Assembly (NCBI RefSeq): GCF_020733705.1
Contig: NZ_JAJFZM010000003.1
Location: forward strand, 62,001 to 126,000
Reading direction: 5' to 3'
DNA: 64,000 nt
DNA from: Nocardia australiensis
GTDB taxonomy: Bacteria; Actinomycetota; Actinomycetes; Mycobacteriales; Mycobacteriaceae
Positions 27,481 to 35,584 of the stretch are shown one piece after another. Under the pieces are notes generated by a model. The model saw nothing but the letters and a program-made list of their open reading frames with translations. It was not told the DNA's origin and ran no database searches. Every line of letters starts with the position of its first letter. The first letter of the stretch is position 1. A program made the position numbers and the translations under genes.

Positions 27481-28410
27481 ATGGAAATGCGGCAACTCCG
27501 ATACTTCGTCACCGTGGTGGAGGAAGCCAACTTCACCCGCGCGGCGGCCCGGCTGCACCTGGCACAGCCCGGGCTCAGCGCGCAAATCCGCCAACTCGAA
27601 CGTGAATTGGGTCAGCAACTACTCGACCGCGGCGGCCGCACGGTGACCCTGACCGAAGTAGGCGCCGCGGTGATCTCACACGCACGAGCCGCACTCGCGG
27701 CAGCCGAACAGGTCACTCGGACCGTGGACGAATTCACTGGTTTACTACGCGGACACGTCCGCATCGGGCTCATCTCCGGTGCGGCTACCGAGGAAGTCGA
27801 TATCGCCACCGTGCTCGCCGACTTCCACGAAGACCACCCCCAGGTCGGCATCGGCATGACCGAGGACACCTCCGAGCGCATGCTCGCTGCGCTGAGCCGC
27901 GGCGAACTCGATATCGCACTGGTCGGATTGACCGGCGCCCCAATGGATTCCGGCATCGGAACCGAAGTCGTACTGGAGACAGCCGTTGTCGCCGCGGTCG
28001 CCGCCGACGACAACACCCACGGCACCGAGATCGCCCTGGATATGCTGCGGGATCAATCGCTGATCTGCCTGCCGCCCGGCGCCGGGTTGCGTGGCGTTTT
28101 CGAACAGGCCTGTGCGACAGCCGGATTCACTCCGAATATCGCCTTCGAGGCGGCCGCTCCGCCATTGCTGCTCCGCTTGGCCGCGCGCGGCCTCGGTATC
28201 GCGGTGGTACCGCAATTGACCGACGACGAGGCCGCCGCCTTCGGTGTTCGCACGCTCGAGATCGTGCGGCCCGCATTGCGCGGCCGCCTCGCGCTGGCGT
28301 GGCGCACCGACCACCCCAGCAGTCCCGCTACCAAGGTTCTTCTCGGCCAACTCCGTATCGCCCTTGCCGCCGAACATGTCGGCGCGACCACTCGAATCGC
28401 GCCGATCTAA
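27481..28410 (+). CDS. LysR family transcriptional regulator
   Basis: 309 residues. The N-terminal winged helix-turn-helix covers residues 1-60 (MRQLRYFVTVVEEANFTRAA, ARLHLAQPGLSAQIRQLERE, LGQQLLDRGGRTVTLTEVG). The C-terminal effector-binding domain of two Rossmann-like subdomains begins near residue 88 (GHVRIGLISG). The divergent arrangement with the flavin oxidoreductase gene suggests that it controls that gene. A strong bidirectional hairpin terminates it downstream. Confidence 0.93.
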   Translation: MEMRQLRYFVTVVEEANFTRAAARLHLAQPGLSAQIRQLERELGQQLLDRGGRTVTLTEVGAAVISHARAALAAAEQVTRTVDEFTGLLRGHVRIGLISGAATEEVDIATVLADFHEDHPQVGIGMTEDTSERMLAALSRGELDIALVGLTGAPMDSGIGTEVVLETAVVAAVAADDNTHGTEIALDMLRDQSLICLPPGAGLRGVFEQACATAGFTPNIAFEAAAPPLLLRLAARGLGIAVVPQLTDDEAAAFGVRTLEIVRPALRGRLALAWRTDHPSSPATKVLLGQLRIALAAEHVGATTRIAPI

Positions 28411-28514
28411 CTACCGACTACCGCATGGTCACGCAGAGAATGCCGCACCCACGATTACCAGTCGGCACGCCTCGATATATCCGCGAACCGTATTAACCCG
28501 ACGCGCATAAGGAT

Positions 28515-28545
28515 TCGGCCCGGTCACCGCGCGTGACCGGGCCGA
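28515..28545. terminator. Bidirectional terminator between lysR-type gene and ABC transporter
   Basis: TCGGCCCGGTCAC at 28515-28527 pairs perfectly with 28533-28545 around a five-base loop. It lies between two converging genes ending at 28410 (plus) and 28556 (minus). Confidence 0.85.
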
Positions 28546-28555
28546 CGTCGGCGCA

Positions 28556-29353
28556 TTACAGCAGGCGGGAAAGAAACGCCTTGGTGCGTTCGCGGTGCGG
28601 GTTCGCCAGCATCTCACGGGGGTTACCGGCTTCGACGACGACCCCACCGTCCATGAACACCAATTGATCGGCAACCTCACGCGCGAAACCCATTTCGTGG
28701 GTGACGACCACCATCGTCATACCGTCGGCGGCCAGCTCGCGCATGACTCCGAGCACCTCGCCGACCAGCTCCGGGTCCAGCGCCGAGGTCGGCTCGTCGA
28801 ACAGCATCAGCTTCGGGTCCATGGCCAGCGCCCTGGCGATCGCCACACGTTGTTGCTGACCGCCCGAGAGCTGCGCGGGGTAGGCATTGGCCTTGTCCCC
28901 CATACCGACTCGGTCGAGCAGTTCGTGTGCACGGGTGAGCGCGTCGGCCCTGGGCAGCTTCTTCACCTGGGTGGGTGCCTCGATAATGTTCTCCAGCGCC
29001 GTCCGATGCGGGAACAGGTTGAAGTGCTGAAACACCATGCCGATGTCGCGACGCTGTTTCGCCGCGTCGCGCGGGTTCAACTCGTAGAGCTTGCCCTCCT
29101 TCTCGCGGTAGCCAATGAGGTCGCCGTCGACATATAGCCGACCCGCGTTCACCCGCTCGAGGTGATTGATGCAGCGCAGGAATGTCGACTTGCCTGATCC
29201 CGAAGGCCCGATCAGGCACAGCACGTCGCCGCGCCCGACCTCCAGCGAAATACCCTTGAGCACCTGCAGCGCACCGAAACTCTTGCATACCCGGTCCGCG
29301 ACGACCATCGGTTGCACAGCGGTGGTGTCGTATTTCTTGTCGAGGGTGGTCAT
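28556..29353 (-). CDS. Polar amino acid ABC transporter ATP-binding protein
   Basis: 265 residues. It hydrolyses ATP to drive uptake through the permease encoded just upstream. Walker A is IGPSGSGKSTFLRCI, Q-loop VFQHFNLFPH, signature LSGGQQQRVAIARAL, Walker B LMLFDEPTSALDPE and the H-switch VVVTHEMGFAREVA. This is the GlnQ/HisP type used for polar amino acids. ATG 29353 overlaps the permease stop by four bases, so the two are translationally coupled; the longer in-frame extension lies inside the permease gene. The order substrate-binding protein, permease, ATPase is complete. Confidence 0.95.
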   Translation of the reverse strand: MTTLDKKYDTTAVQPMVVADRVCKSFGALQVLKGISLEVGRGDVLCLIGPSGSGKSTFLRCINHLERVNAGRLYVDGDLIGYREKEGKLYELNPRDAAKQRRDIGMVFQHFNLFPHRTALENIIEAPTQVKKLPRADALTRAHELLDRVGMGDKANAYPAQLSGGQQQRVAIARALAMDPKLMLFDEPTSALDPELVGEVLGVMRELAADGMTMVVVTHEMGFAREVADQLVFMDGGVVVEAGNPREMLANPHRERTKAFLSRLL

Positions 29354-30306
29354 TTCGCCTTCACCACCGTCTGCGCGTCGGCCAACTCCTGCAACTGCTT
29401 GCCGGTCAGCTGTCGTGACGCGCCACGCGAGTAGTAACGCTCCAGATAGAACTGCCCGACCATGAGCACGCTGGTGACCGCGAGATACCAGGTGGCCGTG
29501 ACCAGCAGCAGCGGAATCGGCTGGAAATTCACGCCGTAGATATCGCGCGCCCGCCCGTAGAGGTCGGTGCTGAGCGGGATCGCGGTGACCAGCGACGTGG
29601 TTTTCAGCATGCCGATGAGTTCGTTGCCGGTCGGCGGGATGATCACCCGCATGGCCTGCGGCAACACGGTCCTGCGCATGGTCTGCGACCATGACATACC
29701 GAGCGCCGTCGATGCCTCGCGCTGTCCCTCACCGACGGAATTGATTCCGGCGCGGACGATTTCGGCCATATAAGCGGCCTCATTCAAGCCGAGACCGATC
29801 ACCGCGAAGGTGAAAGCGGCCTGTAGGCCCTGCACATCGAGCCGCACGAACTCCGGCCCGAAGGGCACGCCGAGCTGAATCGACTTGTACAGCGACGGGA
29901 ACAGGCCCCAGAACACCAACTGCACGAAAATCGGTGTGCCGCGGAAGATCCAGAGATATACCCAGGCCGACGCGCGCAGCACCGGGTTGGGTGACAACCG
30001 CATCACCGCGAGCAGGGTGCCCAGCACCACGGCAATGGCCATGGCCAACACCGTCAGTTCCAGGGTGACCACCGCGCCGGAGGCAATCCGGCTGTCGAAC
30101 AGGTACTTCCCATAGGTGCCCCACCCATAGGCGGGGTTGGTGGCCGCACCGTAGACGAACAGCCCGACCAGCACGAAAATCAGCGCCGCCGCGATCCAGC
30201 GCCCCGGCCTGCGCAGCGGTACCGCCTTGATCGGTTCCGGCTCCTGCGAGCCCCCGCCGCCGGGTTCGGCGGCGGTCGACTCCGACGGCGTCTCCGAGAA
30301 GGTCAT
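29350..30306 (-). CDS. Polar amino acid ABC transporter permease
   Basis: 318 residues. A Pro/Glu/Ser/Gly-rich cytoplasmic N-terminus of ~35 residues precedes membrane segments (GRWIAAALIFVLVGLFVYGA; VVTLELTVLAMAIAVVLGTL; WVYLWIFRGTPIFVQLVFWG; FTFAVIGLGLNEAAYMAEIV). The EAA-loop GQREASTALGMSWSQTMRR, which contacts the ATPase, is followed by VLPQAMRVIIPPTGNELIGM. It belongs to the HisM/GlnP family. It lies three bases after the binding-protein gene and overlaps the ATPase gene. Confidence 0.95.
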   Translation of the reverse strand: MTFSETPSESTAAEPGGGGSQEPEPIKAVPLRRPGRWIAAALIFVLVGLFVYGAATNPAYGWGTYGKYLFDSRIASGAVVTLELTVLAMAIAVVLGTLLAVMRLSPNPVLRASAWVYLWIFRGTPIFVQLVFWGLFPSLYKSIQLGVPFGPEFVRLDVQGLQAAFTFAVIGLGLNEAAYMAEIVRAGINSVGEGQREASTALGMSWSQTMRRTVLPQAMRVIIPPTGNELIGMLKTTSLVTAIPLSTDLYGRARDIYGVNFQPIPLLLVTATWYLAVTSVLMVGQFYLERYYSRGASRQLTGKQLQELADAQTVVKAK

Positions 30307-30309
30307 GGC

Positions 30310-31212
30310 TCAGCCCACGGCGCCGTTGATAACCGACTTGGTGATCGCGCCTTCCTGAACACCCCAGTTCTGGGTGATCTCCAAGTATTTGCCGTTGTCG
30401 ATGAGGTGCTGGACGGCTGCCTGCAGCGCCTTGCCGAGTTCAGAGCCCTTGGGGACGGCCCAGCCGTAGGGAGCGGAGTCGAAAACCGCGCCGGCCGTTT
30501 CGATCTTGCCGTCGCCCTTCTTGATCGCGTAAGCGGTCACCGGCGAGTCCGCCGACATGGCGTCGACCTGGCCGATTATCAGCGCGTTGGTCGCGGCGCT
30601 CTGCTCATCGAAGGGCTGCTTGACGATGCCGGGCTTGCCTTCCGCCTCGCATTTCTTGCTCCTGGCCGGGATCTCGTCGGTGTCCTCCACCGTGGTGGCC
30701 TGGACCGCGACCTTCTTTCCGCAGGCGTTCTCCGGGTCGATCGGCTTGCCCTTTTGCTGCGCCCACTGGATTCCGGCGTTGAAATAGGTGGTGAAGTCGA
30801 CGCTCTGTTCGCGTTCCTTGGAGTCGGTGATCGAGGACATGCCGACGTCGTAGGTGCCCGCCTGAATCGCGGGAATGATCTTTTCGAACGACGACTCGAC
30901 GTACTCGGCCTTGATACCGAGAGTGGTGGCCACCGCGTCCATCAGGTCGACATCGAAACCGATGATCTTGCCGCTCGGATCCTTGTACTCGTTGGGCTGG
31001 TACGGAATATTGACGCCGACCACAAGCTTCCCCGACTGCTTGATCTTGTCCGGGAGCTGCGCGGCGGCCGCGTCGAACTTGTCGACAGTCACCTTCGCCA
31101 CTTCCGGCGAGTTGTCCTCGGAATTACTACAACCCGAAATCACCAGCACACCGCCGGCGACCATACACATGGCCCGCAGGGCGCGCCTGCCAACAACCGA
31201 TCGAACAGACAC
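30310..31212 (-). CDS. Polar amino acid ABC transporter substrate-binding lipoprotein
   Basis: 300 residues with a GTG start at 31212, chosen because GGAGGG lies just upstream; the longer frame to 31257 lacks such a site. A signal peptide ending in the lipobox VLVISGC places it on the outer face of the membrane. The mature part is a family 3 solute-binding fold: LVVGVNIPYQPNEYKDPSGK, IIGFDVDLMDAVATTLGIK, FEKIIPAIQAGTYDVGMSSI. Cys residues in NACGKKV and SKKCEAEG may form a disulfide. It delivers a polar amino acid, possibly glutamine, glutamate or cystine, to the permease. Confidence 0.93.
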   Translation of the reverse strand: MSVRSVVGRRALRAMCMVAGGVLVISGCSNSEDNSPEVAKVTVDKFDAAAAQLPDKIKQSGKLVVGVNIPYQPNEYKDPSGKIIGFDVDLMDAVATTLGIKAEYVESSFEKIIPAIQAGTYDVGMSSITDSKEREQSVDFTTYFNAGIQWAQQKGKPIDPENACGKKVAVQATTVEDTDEIPARSKKCEAEGKPGIVKQPFDEQSAATNALIIGQVDAMSADSPVTAYAIKKGDGKIETAGAVFDSAPYGWAVPKGSELGKALQAAVQHLIDNGKYLEITQNWGVQEGAITKSVINGAVG

Positions 31213-31448
31213 AGCAGCCCTCCACACTTCGGATTCGTGAAACCCGGGTGTTACCACCCGTTTGGCAATCTAAGCGACCGAGACCGTTCGCGCTGGACAG
31301 TAACGGAAGATTAATCCGTTCTGTGCCGAACACTCCGAACGCAACACGCCGACTATAGGCTGAGTTTGCCCTACTCACCGCTTACCCCCCGCGCGAGCTG
31401 ATCGGTGAACCTCTACGATGCCAACGATCACCTTCACCACATCGTCGA

Positions 31449-32546
31449 CTAACGACGGTGGACTCTGGCGCAGACTTGCTCGGTGAACTCGCTGGTCGAT
31501 GCGAGACCGCCGAGATCGGCGGTTGCGATACCCGCCTCGAAGGTGGCAGCGACGGCGTGCTCGATGCGGGTGCCCGCAGTCGATATCGTCCGGTTGTTGC
31601 CGCGAGCCCCCAACCAGCGCAACAGCATTGCCGCCGACAATTGCAGCGCCGCAGGGTTCGCGCGGTTGCGCCCGGCCAGAGTCGGCGCGGCGCCGTGCAC
31701 CGCCTGCGCCATCGCCCTGGTCAGAGAACAATTCAACGAAGCGGCCAAGCCGAGCGATCCGCTCAACTCCCCCGCCAGGTCGGAGAGGATGTCACCGAAC
31801 AGGTTCTCGGTGACGAGCACATCGAAATCGCCGGGCGCGCGGACCAGATGCGCGGCGGTCGCGTCGACGTGCTCGTCGGTGACCTCCACGCCCGGATAGT
31901 CGCGAGCGACTTCGTAGCAGACATCGCGGAACAGACCCATGGTCATCGGCAGCACATTGGCCTTGTGCACGACGGTCACGCGCTTACGCCGCGCGACGGC
32001 CAGCCGGAACGCCTCATGCGCGATCTGTTCGCAGGCTCGGCGGGTCACCACGGCGACCGCCATCGCGACGTCCTCGGTGGGCCGGAACTCACCGGACCCG
32101 GCGAACATATTGCGGTCGGCGTAGAAGCCTTCGCTGTTTTCCCGAACGATCACCAGGTCGATGTCCGGTGCGACCGCGCGGACCCCGGCGAAAGCCCGCG
32201 CCGGGCGGATATTCGCGGACAATCCGAACCGTTTGCGGATGGCGCCACCCGGCGCGACCGTGGCGCGGAACTCGGCCGGATAGGAGGCGTTGTCGTGCGG
32301 TCCGAGAATCCAGGCGTCGAGCCCGTCCAGCGCCCGCAGCGTCGCTGCGGGCAGCGGGTCACCGAACTCCTCGATCCCGCGGTGCCCCATCGACAGCGGC
32401 ACCCATTCCACCGGCGCCGCACCCGCGGCGGCCATGGCCTCGTCAACGACAATCCGCGTCGCCCGCACGACCTCGGGTCCGATCCCGTCGCCATCGATCA
32501 GCCCCAGACGGACCAGCGAAATATCGCGTTTCGTCGGATTGCTCAC
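31449..32546 (-). CDS. Isocitrate/isopropylmalate dehydrogenase family protein
   Basis: 365 residues, the size of LeuB and tartrate/D-malate dehydrogenases. It would oxidise and decarboxylate a 2-hydroxy acid with NAD(P)+ and a divalent metal. Visible motifs: LGLIDGDGIGPEVVRATRIV, ILGPHDNASYP, SANIRPARAFAG, VIVRENSEGFYADRN, VVHKANVLPMTMGLF, and LVTENLFGDILSDLAGELSG, which carries the metal-binding aspartates. ENSEGFYADRN differs from the RENTGGIYFG of true LeuB, so the substrate may not be 3-isopropylmalate. A LeuA-like regulatory domain lies 1.1 kb away but on the other side of two plus-strand genes. Confidence 0.85.
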   Translation of the reverse strand: MSNPTKRDISLVRLGLIDGDGIGPEVVRATRIVVDEAMAAAGAAPVEWVPLSMGHRGIEEFGDPLPAATLRALDGLDAWILGPHDNASYPAEFRATVAPGGAIRKRFGLSANIRPARAFAGVRAVAPDIDLVIVRENSEGFYADRNMFAGSGEFRPTEDVAMAVAVVTRRACEQIAHEAFRLAVARRKRVTVVHKANVLPMTMGLFRDVCYEVARDYPGVEVTDEHVDATAAHLVRAPGDFDVLVTENLFGDILSDLAGELSGSLGLAASLNCSLTRAMAQAVHGAAPTLAGRNRANPAALQLSAAMLLRWLGARGNNRTISTAGTRIEHAVAATFEAGIATADLGGLASTSEFTEQVCARVHRR

Positions 32547-32624
32547 CGGCTCATCTTCCTGCCGCCGATGCGCTGCGACTGAATCGCCCCGCCGCAGACC
32601 TCGGCGCGCTACTTTCTGGGGACC

Positions 32625-33146
32625 ATGGTGCAGTCGGTCGAATTACTGTTGGACGACGCCGCCGATGCGGAGATCCGGCGGCAGTGGCAGTTGCTCGCGG
32701 ACGCTGGAATTCCCAGCCCAGCCGCGAGTACGGCCGAAACGACGCGCCCGCACATCACCGTCGCGGTCGCCAGGCAAATCTGGCCTCGCATCGATAAGGC
32801 GCTGGACCGACAGGCTTTCCAACCCATCCCGGTGCGCCTCGGCGGGCTGCTGATATTCGGTGTCCACCGTCCGATCCTGGTGCGGGCCGTCGTCCCGTCC
32901 GAGCAACTTCTGGCCGTGCATCGACGAATCTTCGATACAGTGGCACCGTGCCCGGGGGTTCCGTTGAGCCTGCACCCCGGCGAATGGACCCCGCACGTCA
33001 CGCTGGCCCGGCTGGTTGCACATCAGCAACTCGCCGAGGCCGTGTACGCGGTCGCGAGAGAGCGTGATTTTCCGGCGACGGTTGTGGGTATACGGCGTTG
33101 GGACCGCGACCGACGCCAGGAGTGGCCCGTGGCCCGTGGAAGATAA
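32625..33146 (+). CDS. 2'-5' RNA ligase-like 2H phosphoesterase
   Basis: 173 residues with the two His-x-Thr/Ser-type motifs that define the 2H superfamily: RPHITVAV near residue 45 and TPHVTLARL near residue 128. Members hydrolyse or ligate 2',5' or cyclic phosphodiesters in RNA or nucleotides. The N-terminal VELLLDDAADAEIRRQWQLL is typical. The thioredoxin gene starts 50 bases downstream on the same strand, with no terminator between, so the two may be co-transcribed. The substrate is unknown. Confidence 0.85.
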   Translation: MVQSVELLLDDAADAEIRRQWQLLADAGIPSPAASTAETTRPHITVAVARQIWPRIDKALDRQAFQPIPVRLGGLLIFGVHRPILVRAVVPSEQLLAVHRRIFDTVAPCPGVPLSLHPGEWTPHVTLARLVAHQQLAEAVYAVARERDFPATVVGIRRWDRDRRQEWPVARGR

Positions 33147-33196
33147 ACCAGCAGCCGGACGTTAAAGCTGGCAACAAAACGACACGAGAGGACGTC

Positions 33197-33571
33197 ATGG
33201 CCACCCAGACGCTGACCCAGCAGAACTTCGACGAAGTAGTCACCGGAAGCGACGTGGTACTCGTCGACTTCTGGGCCGAGTGGTGCGGACCGTGCAAGAG
33301 CTTCGCGCCGACCTTCGAAGCCTCCTCGAATCAGCACCCTGATGTCGTGCACGGCAAGGTCGACACCGAGGCCGAGCAAGGCCTGGCCGCCGCCGCGAAC
33401 ATTCGTTCCATCCCGACGATCATGGCGTTCCGCGAGGGCGTGCTGGTGTTCGCACAGCCCGGTGCGCTGCCACCCGCCGCATTGGCGGATCTGGTCACCC
33501 AGGTGAAGGCCCTCGATATGGACGAGGTCCGCAAGCAGCTCGCCGAGCAGGCGGAGCAGACCGCTCCGTAA
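33197..33571 (+). CDS. Thioredoxin
   Basis: 124 residues. A cytoplasmic thiol-disulfide reductant; the active site WCGPCK (Cys30, Cys33) sits in the usual VLVDFWAEWCGPCKSFAPTF context, and the cis-Pro is in IRSIPTIMAF. After the core domain there is an extra helix (ALDMDEVRKQLAEQAEQTAP), as in some actinobacterial thioredoxins. ATG 33197 follows GAGAGGACG; a longer in-frame start at 33098 lies inside the 2H gene. The gene ends in a strong bidirectional hairpin. Confidence 0.95.
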   Translation: MATQTLTQQNFDEVVTGSDVVLVDFWAEWCGPCKSFAPTFEASSNQHPDVVHGKVDTEAEQGLAAAANIRSIPTIMAFREGVLVFAQPGALPPAALADLVTQVKALDMDEVRKQLAEQAEQTAP

Positions 33572-33581
33572 GAACCCCACT

Positions 33582-33619
33582 GCGACGGACCGTTCACACA
33601 ACGGTGAAAGGTCCGTCGC
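33582..33619. terminator. Bidirectional terminator
   Basis: GCGACGGACC (33582-33591) pairs perfectly with 33610-33619; inner TTCAC/GTGAA bases extend the stem. It is followed by GTTTTC on the plus strand. It lies between two converging genes ending at 33571 and 33624. Confidence 0.88.
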
Positions 33620-33623
33620 GTTT

Positions 33624-34058
33624 TCAGGCTCCGAGCCGGTTGACACCCGCGATCATGGCGCGAATCGTGGATTCGGCACCGCCGTCGGCCATGGCCGCTC
33701 CCCACCCGCGTCTGCCGTTGACCTCGCACTGCACGAAGGTGGCGGTGCCGTCATCGGTGCGCCGCTGATGGAACTGCAGGATCTCGAACGGATAACCCTC
33801 GTCGTAGAGCGCCGAGGTCATGGCCGCGACCGGGCTGCCAGTGGTGCCGATCGTCCGAAGATGGTCGGTGAACTCCAGCGTCGCGGCATGCGCCGAGCCA
33901 CCATTACCGGCCGGCGACCAGCCGCTGAGCCGAATGGGACCGGTGCGCTCGCAGTATCGGTCGAAAAATTGCGCGGGGGTCAGGCCGCCACACTCGGACC
34001 GCAGGGCCTTGGGTGCGGCGGCGATGAATGTACGTGTGTCGATAGTAAGGATCGTCAT
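33624..34058 (-). CDS. Stand-alone LeuA-like regulatory (allosteric) domain protein
   Basis: 144 residues. The sequence resembles the C-terminal regulatory domain of 2-isopropylmalate synthase, without any catalytic TIM barrel: TGPIRLSGWSPAGNGGSAHA, SPVAAMTSALYDEGYPFEIL, QFHQRRTDDGTATFVQCEVN, ESTIRAMIAGVNRL. Stand-alone proteins of this kind occur in actinobacteria. It could modulate a LeuA or homocitrate synthase encoded elsewhere, or bind branched-chain amino acids on its own; this is inference. ATG 34058 is preferred; an upstream start at 34109 is possible. Confidence 0.65.
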   Translation of the reverse strand: MTILTIDTRTFIAAAPKALRSECGGLTPAQFFDRYCERTGPIRLSGWSPAGNGGSAHAATLEFTDHLRTIGTTGSPVAAMTSALYDEGYPFEILQFHQRRTDDGTATFVQCEVNGRRGWGAAMADGGAESTIRAMIAGVNRLGA

Positions 34059-34470
34059 TGCAATCAGGTCTTCCCGAAGAGAATCGGCAGAGGGGACCAG
34101 CACTAACAATCAACAGCCCGCAGCGAGGGGGCCGGTCTGAATCAGACCCCGCTACGGCGGGTTACTACGAGGAGAAGTCGCCGAGCAGCCACCATCGCGG
34201 TAAACGGGATGAGCGCGGCGCTATCGCGGTCAGCGATGTTCAGCGCGGTGCTCTGGCGGTCGACGGGATTCGGCACGCGGTACAGCGTAAGGACATCGGG
34301 GCGCAATAGCAACCTTATTCATCCGCCGCGCGATTCTACTGGCGAGTATCATCGCCGCAGCTCACAGGCCCGCGGCACACCCGCGGCGGTGGCAGCCACG
34401 TTCGACATGGGGCAAGATCACCGGCCTGGCGTAACACTCCCGCGAGATCAACAAGGACACAGGGGGTTTC
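34059..34470. other. Intergenic region
   Basis: 412 bases between the LeuA-like gene (minus) and the lipoprotein relic (plus). No gene is supported. It includes a ribosome binding site-like GGACACAGGGGG just before the relic's ATG at 34471. Confidence 0.35.
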
Positions 34471-35574
34471 ATGCGGCGCGCCTCGATCCGATATCGAACC
34501 GGCGCCCTCATGCAGGCCGTCGCGCTGACATGCGTCGCGTCCGCTTGCGCCGCGCCGACGCACGGGCGGTCGGTACCCGGTATGACTCCGGTGAACCTCG
34601 AAGGACTCAACACCGGACCGTTCGAGGCCGCGCCCAAGGTTTACCGGCCCAAGGTCAGCACCAGCACGGATATATTCGCCATCGAGTCGCGGCGCATGCT
34701 CGGTCGCACACAACGACGGAACCATCTACCGCACCAGAGACCTCGAGTCGGCGTTCCGGCTGCAAACCGCCCTTACCACGCTGGGTAAGGACGACGACGA
34801 GACGGCAGGTCCGCCCGGAATCGTCGATACGCACTGCATCAAACTCGACGAACCGGAGCCGATTCGCGACTCCAAATTCATGTGCGCCATGGTGTATGGG
34901 CGCTATGTCGCAGTCATCGGCGCGCGGGCAGGCTTCGGCGATACCGGTGCGGAGGATGGATGACCAAGGGCGAGTATTTGATCTGGACCTTCACCAAGCA
35001 ACTCGCTTGCCATGCCGCCCGACGATACGACGCCGCTGGTCGATTTCACCAAGCGTGTGCTCAACAAACAGGTGCAGATGCTGCGCGACTATCACCCGGC
35101 AGCGCCCGACAAACGATCGGATATAGCCGTCGATGTCGACGGAATACTGGGCCGGCCCCTGCCGAGCAAGCCCGATCCGCTGTCAGCACCTGGCATCTAC
35201 TCGCCGCACGCCGCGCTGCACATCGAGGATTGGCCCGACCTCACCGGCCGCACTTCACCGATGCCGAGGTCGATCTGTACGCGCAGGATGATTCGGGCAT
35301 CTACCGGACCACCGACGCCGAGGCCGGCACCCGCCTGATCGCCGCGTTCATCGATCAGGCCACCGACAGTTTCGGAACCATCGATCCGCCGCCTGGACTG
35401 CCCGACGCGAAATGCCTGAAACGACTGGACGATCCGGTGGTCAATGACCTGGCCCCCGACTACCAGTGCTACATCCACTTCGGCCGGTACGTCGCACACA
35501 TCGGGTCGGATCAACCGCAGGACCTCTATCAGCGGGCGGCGGCGCAATACAAACTGCTCGCCAACGGGCACTGA
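34471..35574 (+). pseudogene. Frameshifted DUF7373-like lipoprotein relic
   Basis: Sense is spread over two frames with at least four switches. Fragment 1 (34471 to ~34698) encodes a lipoprotein-like signal (ALTCVASACAAPTHG) and mature start MTPVNLEGLNTGPFE. Fragment 2, in the next frame, runs to a stop at 34961 (HNDGTIYRTRDLESAFRLQ, CIKLDEPEP, VYGRYVAVIG). A short return (GEYLIWTFTKQLA) precedes fragment 3 (35012 to ~35240; VDGILGRPLPSKP, GIYSPHAALHIEDWP) and fragment 4 (to 35574; HFTDAEVDLYAQDDSGIYRT, YIHFGRYVAHIG, YQRAAAQYKLLANGH). The SPHAALHIEDWPDLT and YQRAAAQYKLLA pieces are typical of the lipoproteins abundant in Nocardia. Compared with a full-length member, a large N-terminal part is also missing. 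So many shifts argue for decay rather than a single sequencing error. Confidence 0.75.
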
Positions 35575-35584
35575 CCGACGAGGG

